The position numbers and the translations under genes were made by a program. A stretch of DNA of 64,000 nucleotides from Aulostomus chinensis (taxonomy: Eukaryota; Chordata; Actinopteri; Syngnathiformes; Aulostomidae), in contig JBBMOA010000003.1 of the NCBI GenBank assembly GCA_037954235.1, positions 11,057,723-11,121,722 of the forward strand, in the 5' to 3' direction. This document shows positions 24,001-38,263 of the stretch, piece by piece; position 1 is the first letter of the stretch, and each line of letters starts with the position of its first letter. A model generated the notes under the pieces. It was given only the letters and a program-made list of their open reading frames with translations. It made no database searches and was not told the origin of the DNA.

Positions 24001-25577
24001 AACATTATAAAAAGAGAGCTTTGTTTCCCCAGAGAAAGTGGAAAAAATGAGCACATGCAATTGGGGAAGGGGTGGGTAGGGAAAAGAGCAATGGAGAGGA
24101 AAAGAAAAAAAGATAACAACAATCTGGAGGGCAAGCTGTTGGACACAAGAAGAAGTCCGACTCAGTGATAGAACAAGATTTCCTTTCACAGTTTAGTCAG
24201 TTTCCAAAGAGCTGGATTGTGTTTTTGAACACATTGTCTTAATTCTTAAACTTTTCTCCTGGACTGAAATAGCCTCAAGTAGCAGTACATGTAAAGCTGG
24301 ACACCCTGTCAGTGGGGTATCATGTGTTAACACTGTAAGACAGACCGACTTCAAAGGATGAAGGAAAAGAATGCGGAAAAGCAGCAGTACGTGAGTAACC
24401 AGAACATGCCAATAAATGCAGCTTCACCTGTCACAAACATTGTTGTCTCCTGTCACACAAGGAAGATTGAGGAATCATCATAATAATAATAATCCTAAAA
24501 ATTAGCATTCCAAAGGGGTGTTCCTATAATTAAGGAGGACAGCAGAAAACCAGAATTTCATCAAATAAAAACACTTCTGTTTTTACAATGCATCAAAAAC
24601 ACCATGATTAAAACAATCGTGTGACTGTCTGCTAGAGACAGACTATCATTAAGTTCACGGTCCCTGTTGCACCACAAACAAGTCAGAGCTTTGGTATGTA
24701 GGGAATTGAGATGTCAGTTATTGTAAGCAGTGATCGAGCAGGTCCAGCAGGTTGGCAAGCGTCAGTACGACAGCATTTCAATGGAAAATAAGCACAGAAT
24801 GACAACCACATTCTCCTTCATACAGAAGAATCACTGTGTTACACAGTGATGGACAAAGTACACGACTCCAGTACTTGAGACCAAGTACTCTACTCCTGGT
24901 CAAATATTACTCTCCACTACAAACAAAAATTGCTCACTCAAGTCTTTATTTTACGAGTTTAAATACTGAGGTATTTGCTTTTGATACAATTTATTTTTAA
25001 CATCAACATAATGCTGTGCTGTTTCAATAATGCATTTACCAAAAACATGCTTTCTCAAGTTTGGACAGTGAGTTCTTGAAGGCAGAGATAACAAAATTTG
25101 AAACAATAGGAATCAATTTCACAACTATATCTCAAACACTGAGTTGAGATAATGCCATGGACGCTCTGGTTCAGAATCATTATGATTATTTGCTGTTTCC
25201 ATTATCACAGCCGGCATGCTTGTGTATATCTCTGAGGGTTGTTGTTGAATGAATCAATCAACTCAAAGCTGACGCTAAAAGCTTCATTCTCAATAGTAAC
25301 ATCATCAAAAGTTTAAAAAGATACAATTTTGGCATGGCATTCAAACAGCATGTGGATGAGTAGATAATGACTGTATTTTCATTTTTGGCTGAACTATCCC
25401 TTTAATAAAGCAACATAGAAATACCTTAAGTAAATCTCCCCAGACCCATCGATGCCAACAATACTATACTAATTATAAAATTTACTTTGTTATTGTCAAT
25501 CACTTGCATTACACAATTATTTTGTGCGATTGAGGCCGATATGGAGACAGAATTGAATCATATATCCTCAGCTCAGG

Positions 25578-25941
25578 CAGCGCAGTGTTGCAGTGGTCAG
25601 CACTGTTGTCTCACAGCAAAAAGGTTCCGGGTTCAAGTCCTGGCTCAGGCACGGGATCTTTCTGTGTGAGTCTCTATGTTCTCCCTGTTCCTGTGTGGGT
25701 TCTCTCTGGTACTCCAGCTTCCTCCCACAGTCCAAAGACATCAAGAGAGGACGAGGCTGATTGATACTCTAAATTGACTGTAGGTGTGACTGTGAGTGTG
25801 AATGGTTGTCTGTCTCTATGTGTTGGCCCTGTGATGGACTGGCGACCCATCCAGGGTGAACCCCGCCTCTCGCCCGAAAGCCGCTGGGACAGGCTCCAGC
25901 ACCCCCCCCTTAACAGGATAAGTGGAAGAAAATGGATGGAT
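25578..25941 (+). mobile_element. SINE-type repeat, full-length-like
   Basis: Head GCAGTGTTGCAGTGGTCAGCA with B-box GGTTCAAGTCC. The body is ttctccctgttcctgtgtgg ... cctcccacagtccaaagaca ... tgtctgtctctatgtgttgg, and the tail aggataagtggaagaaaatggatgga. It belongs to the same family as 40957-41309 (minus), 44051-44405 and the nested copy at 45211-45677. Confidence 0.75.
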
Positions 25942-27029
25942 CCTTCAGATCAATGATATATTTTGATAATCCATAAGAGGATATGGGTGCAGTAGAGGCC
26001 AAAGCATTATCAGCTACATTTACGACATCATCTGCAGGCAACTGGCACATGGCAGGATTCAGTAAAAGCGTACTGGTTTCCATTGCCAGTCCAAGTTGTA
26101 CTTACCATACACACACCACACATGGAACTGCCATGGCAAATACCAGAATTTTCCCCACTGCATCATGCAGAAAAAAACAACAACAACAACAACAACAACA
26201 AAACACTGCTAGAGACCAGGGCTGGCGCTGCAGTTCAGTTAATTATTAGACACCGGTGGCTCCCTCTTAGCACTTCAGTGGGATTTTAATTGGTTGGCAA
26301 TTCCATATACTGGTGGAAAGTTCAACAACGTCAAAAAATAGATCCAACCCAATTCTGTTCAAAAAAACAAAAACAAAATCAAATTTAGCCTGGAGAATAA
26401 TTACACTAATTTCTGCAGCCAATTGACAATTATCAGTAGGAGCATGATTATATAAAGCTGGAATTAATTCATGTGATACCTTGAATGTGTTGACAGCAAG
26501 TTTCATAATTAAGTCACAATTTATTTTCTTTAAACATTCACAAACAGAAGCCACTATTTATTTTACAGGTTTATTTTTCTGCATTTAGCCTAGCTTCAGC
26601 TACACTTCAGAGCTGAACTTTGTGTGTCAAACAAATGTTTCTAAATGCTTGCAATATTATAATTATTATAGTTTACTACAGTAGCTTTGAATGCCTCAGT
26701 TTACAGTCTTCTGACTCAGGACCTATACAATAGATCTTTCTCAAAGAGTACATTTAAGTATCTGAAGGAAAGGCACAGCTACAAATGAAGCTGAACATCT
26801 AGTTGTATTTCCACAGAATGCGCTTTTATCTGACCATCAATTAATCACTTTTGAATTTGTACTTATCTACTACACTCCACTCAGGAAAATTGTAGTTTCC
26901 AGATGTTTGTCTGATCAGGCTGTATCTGGATTTAAGGAAGTGATTCCATTGGCGCTAAATTCAGTGTCAAGTCCCATTGTAACAGACGACACTGTTGTCA
27001 ATCGTAGTCCCTCCCAAATGTATCATTTT

Positions 27030-28490
27030 ATCAACAGTACAACAGGCACCTTATGAACAACTTTGGACTCTATTGCCCCACTAAAAAAGAAAATCATAAA
27101 TCAAAGGAAACAAGCACCTTGTTACAATTCTGAAACTTGACAGCTTAAACAAAAAACTCAAAAACTGGAGAGGATATGGCGCTCCTCCAAACTGGAAGGG
27201 TCACATAGAATCTGGCAAGATAGCCTCAAAACGTATAGGAAAGCCTCTCATAAAACTATAGCTGCCTACCACTCAGCATTAATAGAGGAACATAAGAACA
27301 ACACCAGGTTTCTCTTCAGCACTGTAGCCAGACTCACCTGCGAGTTGTCTTTGATCAGGACCTGTCCTTCATCTCCCACATAAAGCAAATCTCCAGGTCT
27401 GACTTCTTTCATCAACGTAACATCGCTAAGATCAGGCACATCCTGTCTCAAATAGATGCAGAAAAACTAGTCCATGCTTTTGTCACTTCCAGGCTGGAAT
27501 GCTGCTATTCCCTCTTGTCTGGCTGAACTAATAAGTCCCTAAAGACTCTCCAGCTGGTCCAAAGCACTGCTGCCCATGTATTGACTAGAACTGGTAGAGG
27601 AGACCATGTCTCTCCTATACTGGTTTCCCTGCATTGACTCCCTGTCAAATTCAGAGCAGAATTCAAAATTCTTCCACTAACATGCAAAGCCCTCAACAAT
27701 CAGGCACCTTCCTATTTGAAAGAGCTCATAGTCCCCAATTATCTAAGTAGAATCCTTCGCTCCAAGGACAGGAGCCAGAGCCTTCAGCTATCAGGATACT
27801 CTCCTGTGGAACCATCTCCCAGTTTTGGTCCGGGATGCAGACACCCTCTCTACCTTTAAGACCTTCCTTTTTGATAAAGCGTATAGTTAGGTCAGCTTAG
27901 GCTGGCCCTTAGACATGCTGTTATAGGCTTAGACTGCCAGAAGATATCCCATGGTGCACTGGGCTTCTCTCTACTCCTCTCTGTCCTCCTGTACTCATAC
28001 GTGTTATGAACTCGTCTTCTGCTCCAGAGTCTTGTGCTTCCCCACTTCCCAGATCCGTGACTGCTGCTGCTGCTGGAGGAGGCTACAGACCTGAGGAGGC
28101 TCAAACTGCCACCCTTAGCATCACCTGCTCAAGTCCCTGTCCGTCCATTAGTCTCTTCTCTTTCTCTCCCTCTTTTTCTCTGTCCCTCTCTTTCCTTCTG
28201 TATGTCTGTCTTTCTCCATCATCTGTCTTTGTAACTGCCTCACTCTCCAGCTCTTTTTCATCCCCGTGGTCAAGAGATGGCCATTCCCATTGAGCCTGGA
28301 TCTGCTCAACACTTCAAAGGAAGGTTTTCATCACCACTGTTGCAGGATGTGCTTGCTCATGGAGAATTGCTGGGTTTAAATTCATTGAAGGAGTGTGGTG
28401 CTTGACCTGCTCTACTTGTTAAGTGTCATGAGATAACTTTTGTTGCGATTTGGCGCGATATAAATAAAATTGGCTTGACTTGGCTTCACT
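27030..28490 (+). mobile_element. degenerate LINE 3' end (Rex1/L2-like)
   Basis: Translating the plus strand across frameshifts and stops gives the C-terminal reverse-transcriptase pattern of L2/Rex1-type LINEs: DAEKLVHAFVTSRLECC, LLSG, SLKTLQLVQSTAAHVLTR and APSYLKEL. A typical UTR follows (gcctggatctgctcaa ... gatttggcgcgatataaataaaattgg). It is 5'-truncated, full of stops and dead. Confidence 0.78.
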
Positions 28491-28877
28491 GAGAGTCGTA
28501 GCAAATACTACTAATACTGGGTCACTAACTCCAACTCATCACTCAAAGCTGCAAGATGAAACTATGCGTTTCAACAAAAAGAGGATATCAGCATGATGGA
28601 GATGTAAACAACACGGACAACAAATAAGCAGTCTAATCAGCAGATCTGAATCAGACTCAACTGCAGTAAGTGGTTGCCACGGAAACAAAAATAGGGCTAC
28701 GCAACACAAAATAATGATTGTTATTCATAGATCAGATATTGGAACGATGGCATCGATCGCCGCATGGATCCAGACTCCATTCTATGGCTTTTGTACACGC
28801 AAGAACCTGCCATAACAAACCATAAAACTCATCACCACATACAGTTCAGATAAATTCCTTTCCAATAAAATAATGTA

Positions 28878-29115
28878 GGGGGCGGTATGGCTCAGAGGTA
28901 GAGAGGCCATCTAGCAAATGAAGGGTTGCTGGTTTGATCCTCACTTCCCCCGGTGACCAAGATGACGTTTCCTTCAGCAAAATTCTGAACCCCTAATTTC
29001 TCCTGATGGCGACCCGTCCAGGATGAACATGGCCCTCGCCCAATGTCAGCTGGGATAGGCTCCAGCCCCCCCACTGCCCCAACCCTTAACAGATAAGCAG
29101 TATAGAAATGAATAA
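28878..29115 (+). mobile_element. SINE with tRNA-like head
   Basis: GGCGGTATGGCTCAGAGGTAG ... GGTTTGATCCT at the head, gctgggataggctccagc in the tail and cagtatagaaatga at the end. It is the same family as 20199-20449. Confidence 0.7.
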
Positions 29116-30533
29116 AGTAATGTAATACATTGGTATAAATGTTATGCTATCTACTAAGAAGTGCTATGTGGTTCACTGAAGCTTCATGATGTCACATTAA
29201 ACACAATGCAATAACAACAACAACAAATATGGTGATAAAATAAAATTAAAAAAAATCTGCATTTTATCTGAAAATGCTTTACAGGATCAGACTGGAACTG
29301 AAAAAATATGGAATGCTGCATAACTTCTTAAAAGACAGGCAACAAAACAAATCTGTTTTATCGCGTTACACTGTCAAAACAATGTAATTGGACTGCGGAT
29401 GAGCACCATGCCAAATCCCTGTGTGACAAACTACCAGTTAACAATTACTGTATATCAACATTTGCCAGCACAGTCCCTTATGACAAAAAACAAAAAAAAC
29501 AGATGCAAAGATGTCACAAAACCAATTTCTGTTACTTAAAGAGACTCTGCAGTCAACAAAACAGAGACAGAGAGACAAAGAGACCAGGAGAGCAAGCTGG
29601 ATGAAAAACACACGCGCCCACAACACACACACATGCGAGTGGGCGGACTGCATGCGGCTGGACCGTTAGTTAGCCTGGTAAATTATGACTGGGGAAACAC
29701 ACTCCACGTGATTATAATGAACCTGAGCTCTTAAGTCAGCAAGGCCACACTCATGCCCAGCTTATAAACCGATGTGTGTTTGTCTGGAAGCATCTATTGT
29801 ATGACTAAATGGTTCATTATTGTAGTTCAAAGGAAATGAAACACTGGAAATCAAACAGTGCTCGTGGAGAGATGGTGTTCCTAACTGTACCATACTACGA
29901 TATGACTGTTGATGGAATATGGCTGCTGAAATATTAATTAAAAGCTTCACATACATTGACGAGAAAGCACTGAGACTGACTCTCTATTAAGACTGCACAC
30001 TCCTCTACATATATTATTCTTAAAATACCATGTTTTTAAATCCAAAAAGACTGAACCAAATGAGCAACATTTGGGCAATTTGTCAATAATAAGTATAGAG
30101 ATTTTTTTCTTGGCAACTGTTTTAGGGTTATTTAGCATCACATGACAGGCCCACGGACCAAAAGGTGTTCAGTTTATATCTACATTTATAAAAATACAAC
30201 TATGACTGAAGCCTGAAAAAAAGTGTTTTGTATGGTGCTCTAAAGAGTTGACAGCTTGGAAGTGGATTGGCCTACATGGATAAGACTGGGCTCACAGGAG
30301 CAAAAAAATAACCTCCTTGATGGAGGTACTGACATGGAGTGGACAGGCAACATTTGAACTTAGTTTAGCTTTCTCTTTCACACCAAATTTACAGACAAAT
30401 TTTAAAAAAAAACTTCTTTGCTATAGAATCAAGAAAGTGGTGGAAATGCCTGAAAAAACCCTTCTTCAATCCAGCAGTCTTTCACTGAGGTACAGTGGCA
30501 AATATTATTGCCACATTTACACTGTCTTGTACA

Positions 30534-30534
<1 letters not shown>

Positions 30535-30578
<44 letters not shown>

Positions 30579-30687
30579 TAACCTTGAACAAAGCAGCCTT
30601 TAATGAATTTCAGTACAGCATGCCAGAATCAAAGCCTTCCTTTCTAATACACAAGCAGGCATGTGTGCACATACATGCACACGCACG

Positions 30688-30726
<39 letters not shown>

Positions 30727-30727
30727 G
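30535..30727. repeat. paired (AC)n microsatellites
   Basis: Two CA arrays (30537-30575 and about 30681-30722) in the prkcd first intron. The second is flanked by GCAC units. Confidence 0.95.
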
Positions 30728-31519
30728 CACACACACCACAAACACGCAGATGTAGGGATCAGGTCAAAGCAGGAGAGGAGTTAGGTAAGTTTGATACACT
30801 TAAGAGTTGAGTGCTGTTTGCTGGATCAAGATTATTGTTCTTGTGGTAAATAATTCAAGTGAAACTGGGAGTTAAATGACACTTTGGTGTCTGGTACGTT
30901 AGCAAAAACATACAGGTGGCAATTAAAATACTGATTTGCATATCAAATTTGCAGTACCCCCCCAAAGGCTAACATGGCTATCCTTGTTCGGACATTACGT
31001 TTGACTTCACTTACATTTATAGAGGACAGTCTGACCCAAGAACTCTAACCTTGGCTTTCCCACCATGCTTTTTTATAGACCTTGTTTTATTCATTTAAGC
31101 TGGCTTTTTAATTGATTTAATAATTTAAAAAAGGGGGATTTTGATAGTGTCATTTTTACATCTGAGATCTCCCTGTCCCCTATTAGTGTTCATTTTGAGC
31201 ACTGCCTTTTTTTTTTACCCAAACCTGGCCAATTTAGCCCTAACCCTAACTTCAACCTACCTCAGGCATTACATTTTGCCGAATTAGGACTGGTTATTGA
31301 TACCCATGAGGAAGTCTTGTAAGGTTACAGTCTCCAATATGTTAAAAAAAAAAGTCTCTCAAACACACAATCACTTCAGTGTAAGTGCAGATGGGAGATT
31401 ACCTTTTCTGATTCTCTCTCATCCTGCACTGAGCGCTCTGGCATGGAAACAAACCTGCTATACCAGCATGAAATTAATCCTGCCACCCTTTATGTGAGAG
31501 AGCGTGTGTTTGTGTGTGT

Positions 31520-31557
<38 letters not shown>

Positions 31558-34500
31558 CTCTACACATGCATTAAGTGCGGTGTCAATTTCTGCCCAGTTC
31601 ACAGTTCACAAAGCCTTGGTTAACTTAAGAAACACAACAAAGCAGTGTGTGTGTATGTGATGAGAGAGAGGGGGAGAGACAACTTTTATCAACCGTCGCT
31701 GACATCAGTGCCCAAGTGCTGGTCTCCCTTAGCGAAGCAGGGGGAATCACAGTATTGTAGTTGCTGGTTTCATAAAACAATGACTCAGTGAAAATAGACT
31801 GGATCGCCCAACCCTAAACGATCCTGAACTCAACTGAGCATAACATCAACACCCAACTCAGTTACTGTAATAACCATTTGTGTTAAATGTTACTGTATCA
31901 ACGCAAACAACAGAGCGAATGTATCCCTGCATGGTAAAAATCTACATCAACAATTGGCAAAATCATCATTTAATGTAGAACTTAACGCCATCAAAACAAA
32001 CTTAAAAAAAGTATGTCATGGATTGATGTAACTCTGCAAACTACTGACACAGAACAAAAAAAAAACTTGAATACACACACACACACATCTATATTGCGTT
32101 TTTGATCGTGAAATGTAAATACCATAGAAGTACATCTCAGCAATAGTCAAGTTTGCGGAGACTCTCACGACCTCACATTGAAATAAGACTATGCACTTGT
32201 TCTGGAAAACACTTCTCATTACGAATTACCTTGGCATGAAAAACTCAAGGAGATTGCACAGTCACGGTGAAGCCACGTTTATTTCATTTAGACATTACGC
32301 ACGCAACAAACCAGCCGGCAGAGTAAAAAGATTCATCATGTGTTTTTATAATCCATGAATGTATAGCTCAATGTTCCGACCACAAAAATGTATTCATATC
32401 TGCTGTTAAGGAAGTAGGCAAACATTTTTACAGTAAGGAAAAGATGGCTGCTTGGGTTAAACTGGCAGGCCTAGCAGACGATCGTGCCGTCAGGTCACTA
32501 CAGGACTCATCCATCACCTCACTCTCTCTCCTGACATGGACTTCCTTACTAACGTCACCTTAAACGCTTATATCATACATATTTTCGGCTGAAAATTTTA
32601 AGATTAGATGTATGCACAATGCACACCATGGACATCGAAGGAAACACATAAGCCAGTCTATGTCAGCTAGAGAACACAAACTAGTTTTCAGGAGAACAGA
32701 GAGAGGGATGGAGGGCGAGGGAGTGAAACAGCCCCTCACACAGCATCTGAGCTGGACGAGACCATTGCAGAAAAAGAAATGAATGCTCAGCCTCTATTTT
32801 AATAATGAACAAGAATTCACATATCATGGCACAGTTATGCATTTCTCCACCCAATAAAGTCAAATTCATGACCCACTTTGGATTTGTAATCTAAGTTTGG
32901 TGAAGGCAGCTTTAAGGGACTGATGTCAATTTTCAGACCCTGATTTGATACGCGATCATTTAAACATCATTTTCAAAGACAAAAAAAATATTAAAATTAT
33001 AAAGTTTTTTTTTTTTCTGGGGATCTGTATAGAACAAAGAAGTCTTCTTAAGTCTGCAAAGGACGATGAGCGGGCAGGACAAATTTGCAGCACAACGGTC
33101 AATTTGAGAAGGTATGTTGACACATTTTTTTCACACTGACTTTAAAGTTGTACAAAGCCATACTGCAATTCCGATTGTGTAGCCAAAATATGTAGATTTT
33201 TTTTATCCAAATATAGGATGATTGGTTGTGTTGTGACTGCCTGAATCAAACAGTATAATTCTCTACCTGCCCTGAGATAAATCAGCCAAAACTTCAAACA
33301 GTTAATATCATTGTAAACATTGTCTGTGTGTATGGTACTACCTAGGGATCAGCGCTGCATGGGTGACTCCTCACTGAGCAGATGTCCACATACTGTCCTC
33401 AGATCAGCTCATGATGCCACAAGCCAATATTGACACACCAACTGACTGCAGGCAGATAGTATTACGCGCATTAACAAACCTGCACTGTCTGCCTTCGGAG
33501 GATAACGCAGAGCCCCAAACAGAATTGTTATGAAGTGTGTGGCTTAATTTTGCAAGGGAAGGTGGGAATATTTCAAAACAGGATCACGTGTCAAATACAC
33601 TGGTGGAGCTGACAAGTCCCGTCAGCTTCTGTGGATTCAAGAGGCTGAGCTGTTTATTGCCGCAGGAATGCGGGGTGATCCTTCCAGTGACACGTCCCTT
33701 TGCCTAACTGACCTCCGCGTGTCACCTTTCAGCAGCTTCACTTGGTAAATCACAATGAAAAGTGACATATTTGTAGAAACAAAACACGTGTTACTACACC
33801 AGTGTGTTACAAGGGAAGGATCTTTGACACTTCAGCTTCTTGGACTTAGTCTCAGTTGAATAACACAAACCTGCTATGGTACAAGTTGGACTACGATGAG
33901 CTCAGGGCTGCGGTTCATCATCTGTATTGTGTTTCTAATGACTGTGATACTGGCAGCTCACTGTCTCACCACCAGAAACTCAAGGAAAGGATTTAAAAGC
34001 AAGAGCAGTAAACTAAAACTCAGCACCCTACATGAAATAAGCACACTGTGAGTGTTTGTGATATTAACTGTAACAACAATTTCGAATAAAGCGCCGTGCT
34101 TCAGCACAGTCACGGTCAATGTGTCCCTACTCTACTTGAGTATTTCTATTTTAGGGTCCCTTCTTCACTCCACTTCATGGGAAATATTGTCGTTTTATCT
34201 TAACCCATCATCTATTAGTTACTTTCTAGAGAAAGATTTGCACAGAATTCACAGCAAAACCTGAGAAAATGAAGTGCTTTATTTTAAGCTGGCAAACTAC
34301 AAGAGGATACAATCAGAGCAGAGCAGAAATTCTGTCGTGACCTTTCGAAGTCAACTGATTGAGGACTGAAAGCATCTGAGCACTGGAAAACACAAACATC
34401 ATGCAGAAGATCTACTTTCCATCTTGATATTTAAGTAAACTCAATGAACAAATTCTTGTCTACTTTTCCTCAAGAATTTGTTTTTTATTTTTTAACCAGA

Positions 34501-35148
34501 CTAATATTTTATCAGAGTATTTCCACTTCTACTTCAGGAACATCAGTTTTCTTCCACCACTGACAGAGTAAGTATTTTATGACAGCTCGCTCAGACGATT
34601 TAACACTGGTTTAAGCGGTGACTTTTGCTCTCAAGGAAATGAACTTTTGAGGACAGCAGACATGTTGCAGTAAACTGTGTCTGAATTAAATAAAGGCGGC
34701 TTCTGTATCGTTTTCACATTCATGGCCATAATAATGAAGTTGGCGAGCTCCACTCGGACCCTCCGTTGCCAGGATACAACTCTTAGCAAAAGGAATGTAG
34801 AAAGCTCATAAACTTGCAGTGTGTCCGGTATTTGCCGTGGGTTTTTCACCTCTACAGAAACTAAAAACATTAAAACGCGGCTTGGCTAAACTTATGTAAC
34901 TACAACTGGAACATGGACAGCGAGAGGGAAGGAGGCTTTACTGCCTCTGCTGATGTTACCCGGGTAGCAGTCGAGCTTCTGTCGCCTGTGAGAGGCTAAA
35001 CAGCAAAAGCCACGTCAAACCAAAGCCAGACATGAACCCGCAAGCACCAGCGCGGTGGTCCCAATTGTCACACACCGACACCGAAGTTTCCCCTGCCGCC
35101 GCCGACGACCGACAACTTTGACCGCCTCCAGGAGAAGCCGCCTCTTAC

Positions 35149-35450
35149 CTCTTCCGCTGAGCTGCGAAGTGTCGTGTTTATCGCGAGTTTGACGTCGGGA
35201 GCCCGGTTGTCCCCCGGACAACTTTAAAACTCTTCGTCTGATGATTGAAGATGTGTGTGAAGGCAGCCTGTAGTTAACCAAGACGGTGTGTTAGTGTGTG
35301 TTAGTGTGAGTGTGTGTATGTATGTGTGTGTTTGTGACTGCCTGGCTGGCACTACTGTGGCTCTGTGGCAGCGCGCGGTGTACACGAGTGTGCGTGTGTG
35401 ACGTCAACCAGGTGACTTCCCAGACGCGCGCGCGCGCACAAAAACACACA
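35149..35450 (-). promoter_or_regulatory. prkcd: prkcd promoter and untranslated first exon
   Basis: A CpG-rich stretch on the minus strand ends in a consensus donor (GGAAGAG/GTAAGAGG) at 35149/35148, so the sequence upstream of it is the likely untranslated exon 1. Upstream lie GC-alternating (CG)n, a perfect CRE palindrome and an E-box-like caggtgac. No TATA box stands out. The start site is not resolved, and a second promoter may exist at 39.1 kb. Confidence 0.6.
35399..35406. promoter_or_regulatory. CRE palindrome TGACGTCA
   Basis: A perfect 8-bp CREB/ATF site about 250 bp upstream of the proposed prkcd first-exon donor. A related TGACGTCG lies within the exon near 35190. Confidence 0.6.
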
Positions 35451-35779
35451 CACACATAGCCTGAGCTCAAAGAAGTTCTACACAGCTGGTGGAATGAGGT
35501 AGATTGTGTTTAAAAGCGCTTCGTCTATTTACATTTGCGACTTTGTTAATGGCAGTACTGGGAACATGATATATCACACAGGAGATCGCATGTGTTCTTT
35601 GAAAAAGTTGTGTTTTCTCGGGATTGTGTTTGTGTTGTAAACCTCGACCTGCTCCTCAGTGTTGACAAGCAAACTAGGGGGATGATTTTCAGGCTATTCA
35701 GTTGCAATGTGTCTTAAGAGTTCCCCCAAGCAAGTTTTACTCCTCCAGCAACAATGCGATTTTGGCAAACAAGGAAATT

Positions 35780-35781
<2 letters not shown>

Positions 35782-35837
<56 letters not shown>

Positions 35838-35843
35838 GTGTGT
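35782..35843. repeat. (GT)n microsatellite
   Basis: About 30 GT units with one GC interruption, just upstream of the prkcd promoter island. Confidence 0.95.
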
Positions 35844-37376
35844 TTAGTTTAGTGTCTTTCTTTTGAGAGCAGATTGAGTAGGCACATCTAGACAGACATC
35901 ATTTCCATACTGGTGCAGCCCAGACCACCTCCACACTCCACACTCCTACACAAAGTTCCACATGGTGCTGAGTCATCATTCCCCTCCCACCAAAACTGTA
36001 GCGCTATAAGCAGGAAAATCCCAGTTAGCCTGTCTGTCTTAGCTCATAAAGGGCTATTTATAGACTCTAACAATGACGTATAGAACAAGAGACGAAGGCT
36101 CAGTGCTGATGGAGGTTACAGAACAAGGCCAATAAGTCACTCATGAACAGTCATCACCACAAACCTGTAGAGTACAGGTGAGCGGTTTAAACTCATAGAG
36201 GCCAATTCAGAGAACATTTCATCAAGCTGTCTGGAACATCATCATGTATAACGGCCACGCATCATAATTCAGTTCTATATATTTTGGAACATCGATGACG
36301 AGATTAATAACACGCTGAGAAATTCGTAATTTCAGGATCAATTAGCCTCGAAATATAAACTTTGGCACTGACAAAGAACTACAGAGAAGCCAGAGAGAGA
36401 AATGTAGTGTGGCAGCAAATGCATTGTTGTATAATACATTGATTGATATGTGGCTGTGAGATATAACCTGGTCCCACAATCTTATTCCTTTTAGTCACAG
36501 GACACAACTTGTTCCCACCATTTCATTCATATTGTATCATATATGATAAATATGTCATATATGATTTAATGAGATAACTTATTCCCACACACCAAACGAT
36601 CATCTCCATGAGTATAATTATAATAATTATAAGAAATTATATAAATCATGTGTTGTGCACATATATACATATCTATATATGAATATATAAATGTATATAT
36701 TTAGATATATGATACCTTTATAGGTCTCACCTTACATTCAACAGCAACTACATCAGATTATTGAAGCAGTATTTTTCCCTAAACATGCACAAGCAAGTGC
36801 TGCTAATAAAGAACCAGAGGGGTGCGTTGTTTACTGGCACAGGTCTAACCGCTGGGGTTACAGGTGTTCAGAATCACCTGTTGCACCTTTGAAGAATTCC
36901 AACTGAACCAGTTCGTTCTCTTCTAAAGACATGCAGTCTCGCTTCACTGTAAAATCACAACATGACACAGCAGATTGGGAAAACGTGTTCTCTCATTCGC
37001 TGTGTGAATTACACTTGCGTATGTGGGGAGGGGACCTGGATAGTTCCTGTTGTGACAACCGTTTCTGCCTTCCCATCTGCACCAGGGCAAAAGTCCTGGT
37101 GAGCAATGAATGGAGCAGAGAGAGGGACAGAGGGAGGGATGAAAAAAAACGATCTAAAAAAATGAGAGATGTGCCACAGACTTCTATGCCTGTCCTCATT
37201 TTAGGCATCAGGTTCCTGCCTGACGCTCGTCTCTTATTTGCTCTGCAAACTGAGCAACTTTGTCATATTTGAAAGCTGAAAACTGTAAAAAAAAAAAAAA
37301 AAAAAAAAAGTTGAACTGTTTGTTCTTTCAAAATGCTGAAAGGGTTATTTTTACAGAAATGTGTTGGACTGGTATG

Positions 37377-37378
<2 letters not shown>

Positions 37379-37428
<50 letters not shown>
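37379..37428. repeat. (CA)n microsatellite near a 23-A run
   Basis: About 25 CA units, 70 bp after a poly-A run at 37287-37309. The poly-A could be a retroposon tail, but no body was recognised. Confidence 0.95.
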
Positions 37429-37430
<2 letters not shown>

Positions 37431-38263
37431 CCAGTAGACTCTCTTGTGTATATCCTCAGTCTACTTATACGAATACTTAGTCTTCATTGATGTTGTTAGG
37501 TACAGGAGTATTAGATGAGAAGAGTTCCTCTCAAAAGGAGCCTTGGTTTTCATTCCGGTCAGGTCTGGAACAAGATTGTTCGATGACAGCATGGAAACCA
37601 CCGGCTCTGCTAGACATGTCAGCATCGACCGGCAGGAATATGAGTGATTTTAAGGCCTTATTAAATCTTTTTTTTTTTCCGATCAGATTTCTCCTCAGTG
37701 TTTTTCATTTTGCCCTCCTCATCTGTTTTCTCTGTTTTCCAAATCCTAAACATGCACAGGATTGGAGTTTTGCAGTGTAATATTGACACTTGAAACGGTC
37801 TGAGTCTGTACAAGGAGAAACTGTCCTTCCCCTATTTTTAGAGATCCTCCTCTTACGTTTTGCATCGACTACAGAAATCGAGGGCTATTGATTCAAGGAC
37901 AAGAGCAGTTCTGTAATGTCTGTCTGCAGCTCTGTCTCCCTGGCTACTGCAGTTCACAACTCATGAAGACGAGAAGTACTCAGGTATTCAAAGGAAATAA
38001 ACAAGTCTTTCTGCTCTCACTTCTGTCTGTGTCTTTTGTTACTGAGTACTGGGCCACTCACACGTTTGGATCACATTTTTAGACCAATGCTGATCTTCCT
38101 TTTTTCTGTTCTGCTTCCTCCTGACTGACATTTAATCTGTACTCATCTGATATCATGTCACACCCTTTGTTCTCTTCACTCTTGTGCCGTATTAAGAAAG
38201 AGATAATTATAGTCATTATTTTTTATTGTATGAAAGCTGCACATAGACCACATTACCATTCTA

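Larger units (their letters stand above)
21212..35148. other. prkcd intron 1 (within 5'UTR), 13.9 kb
   Basis: This separates the promoter exon from the start-codon exon. It contains the 220-bp AT/AC alternating tract (23017-23239), (AC)n arrays at 23935, 30537, 30681 and 31509, SINE copies at 25578 and 28878, and a Rex1/L2-like LINE fragment at about 27030-28490. No protein-coding exon was recognised. Further untranslated exons may be hidden here. Confidence 0.65.

Noticed and set aside
27266..27451. Minus-strand 61-codon open frame
   Set aside because: It lies antisense to the LINE reverse-transcriptase remnant.
31216..31250. Interstitial telomere repeat (CCCTAACCCTAA)
   Set aside because: Only two units are present, which is expected by chance.
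35015..35281. Arg-rich 88-codon open frame at the prkcd promoter
   Set aside because: Its composition follows the local GC-rich DNA, it runs through the exon 1 donor, and prkcd has a well-supported start downstream.
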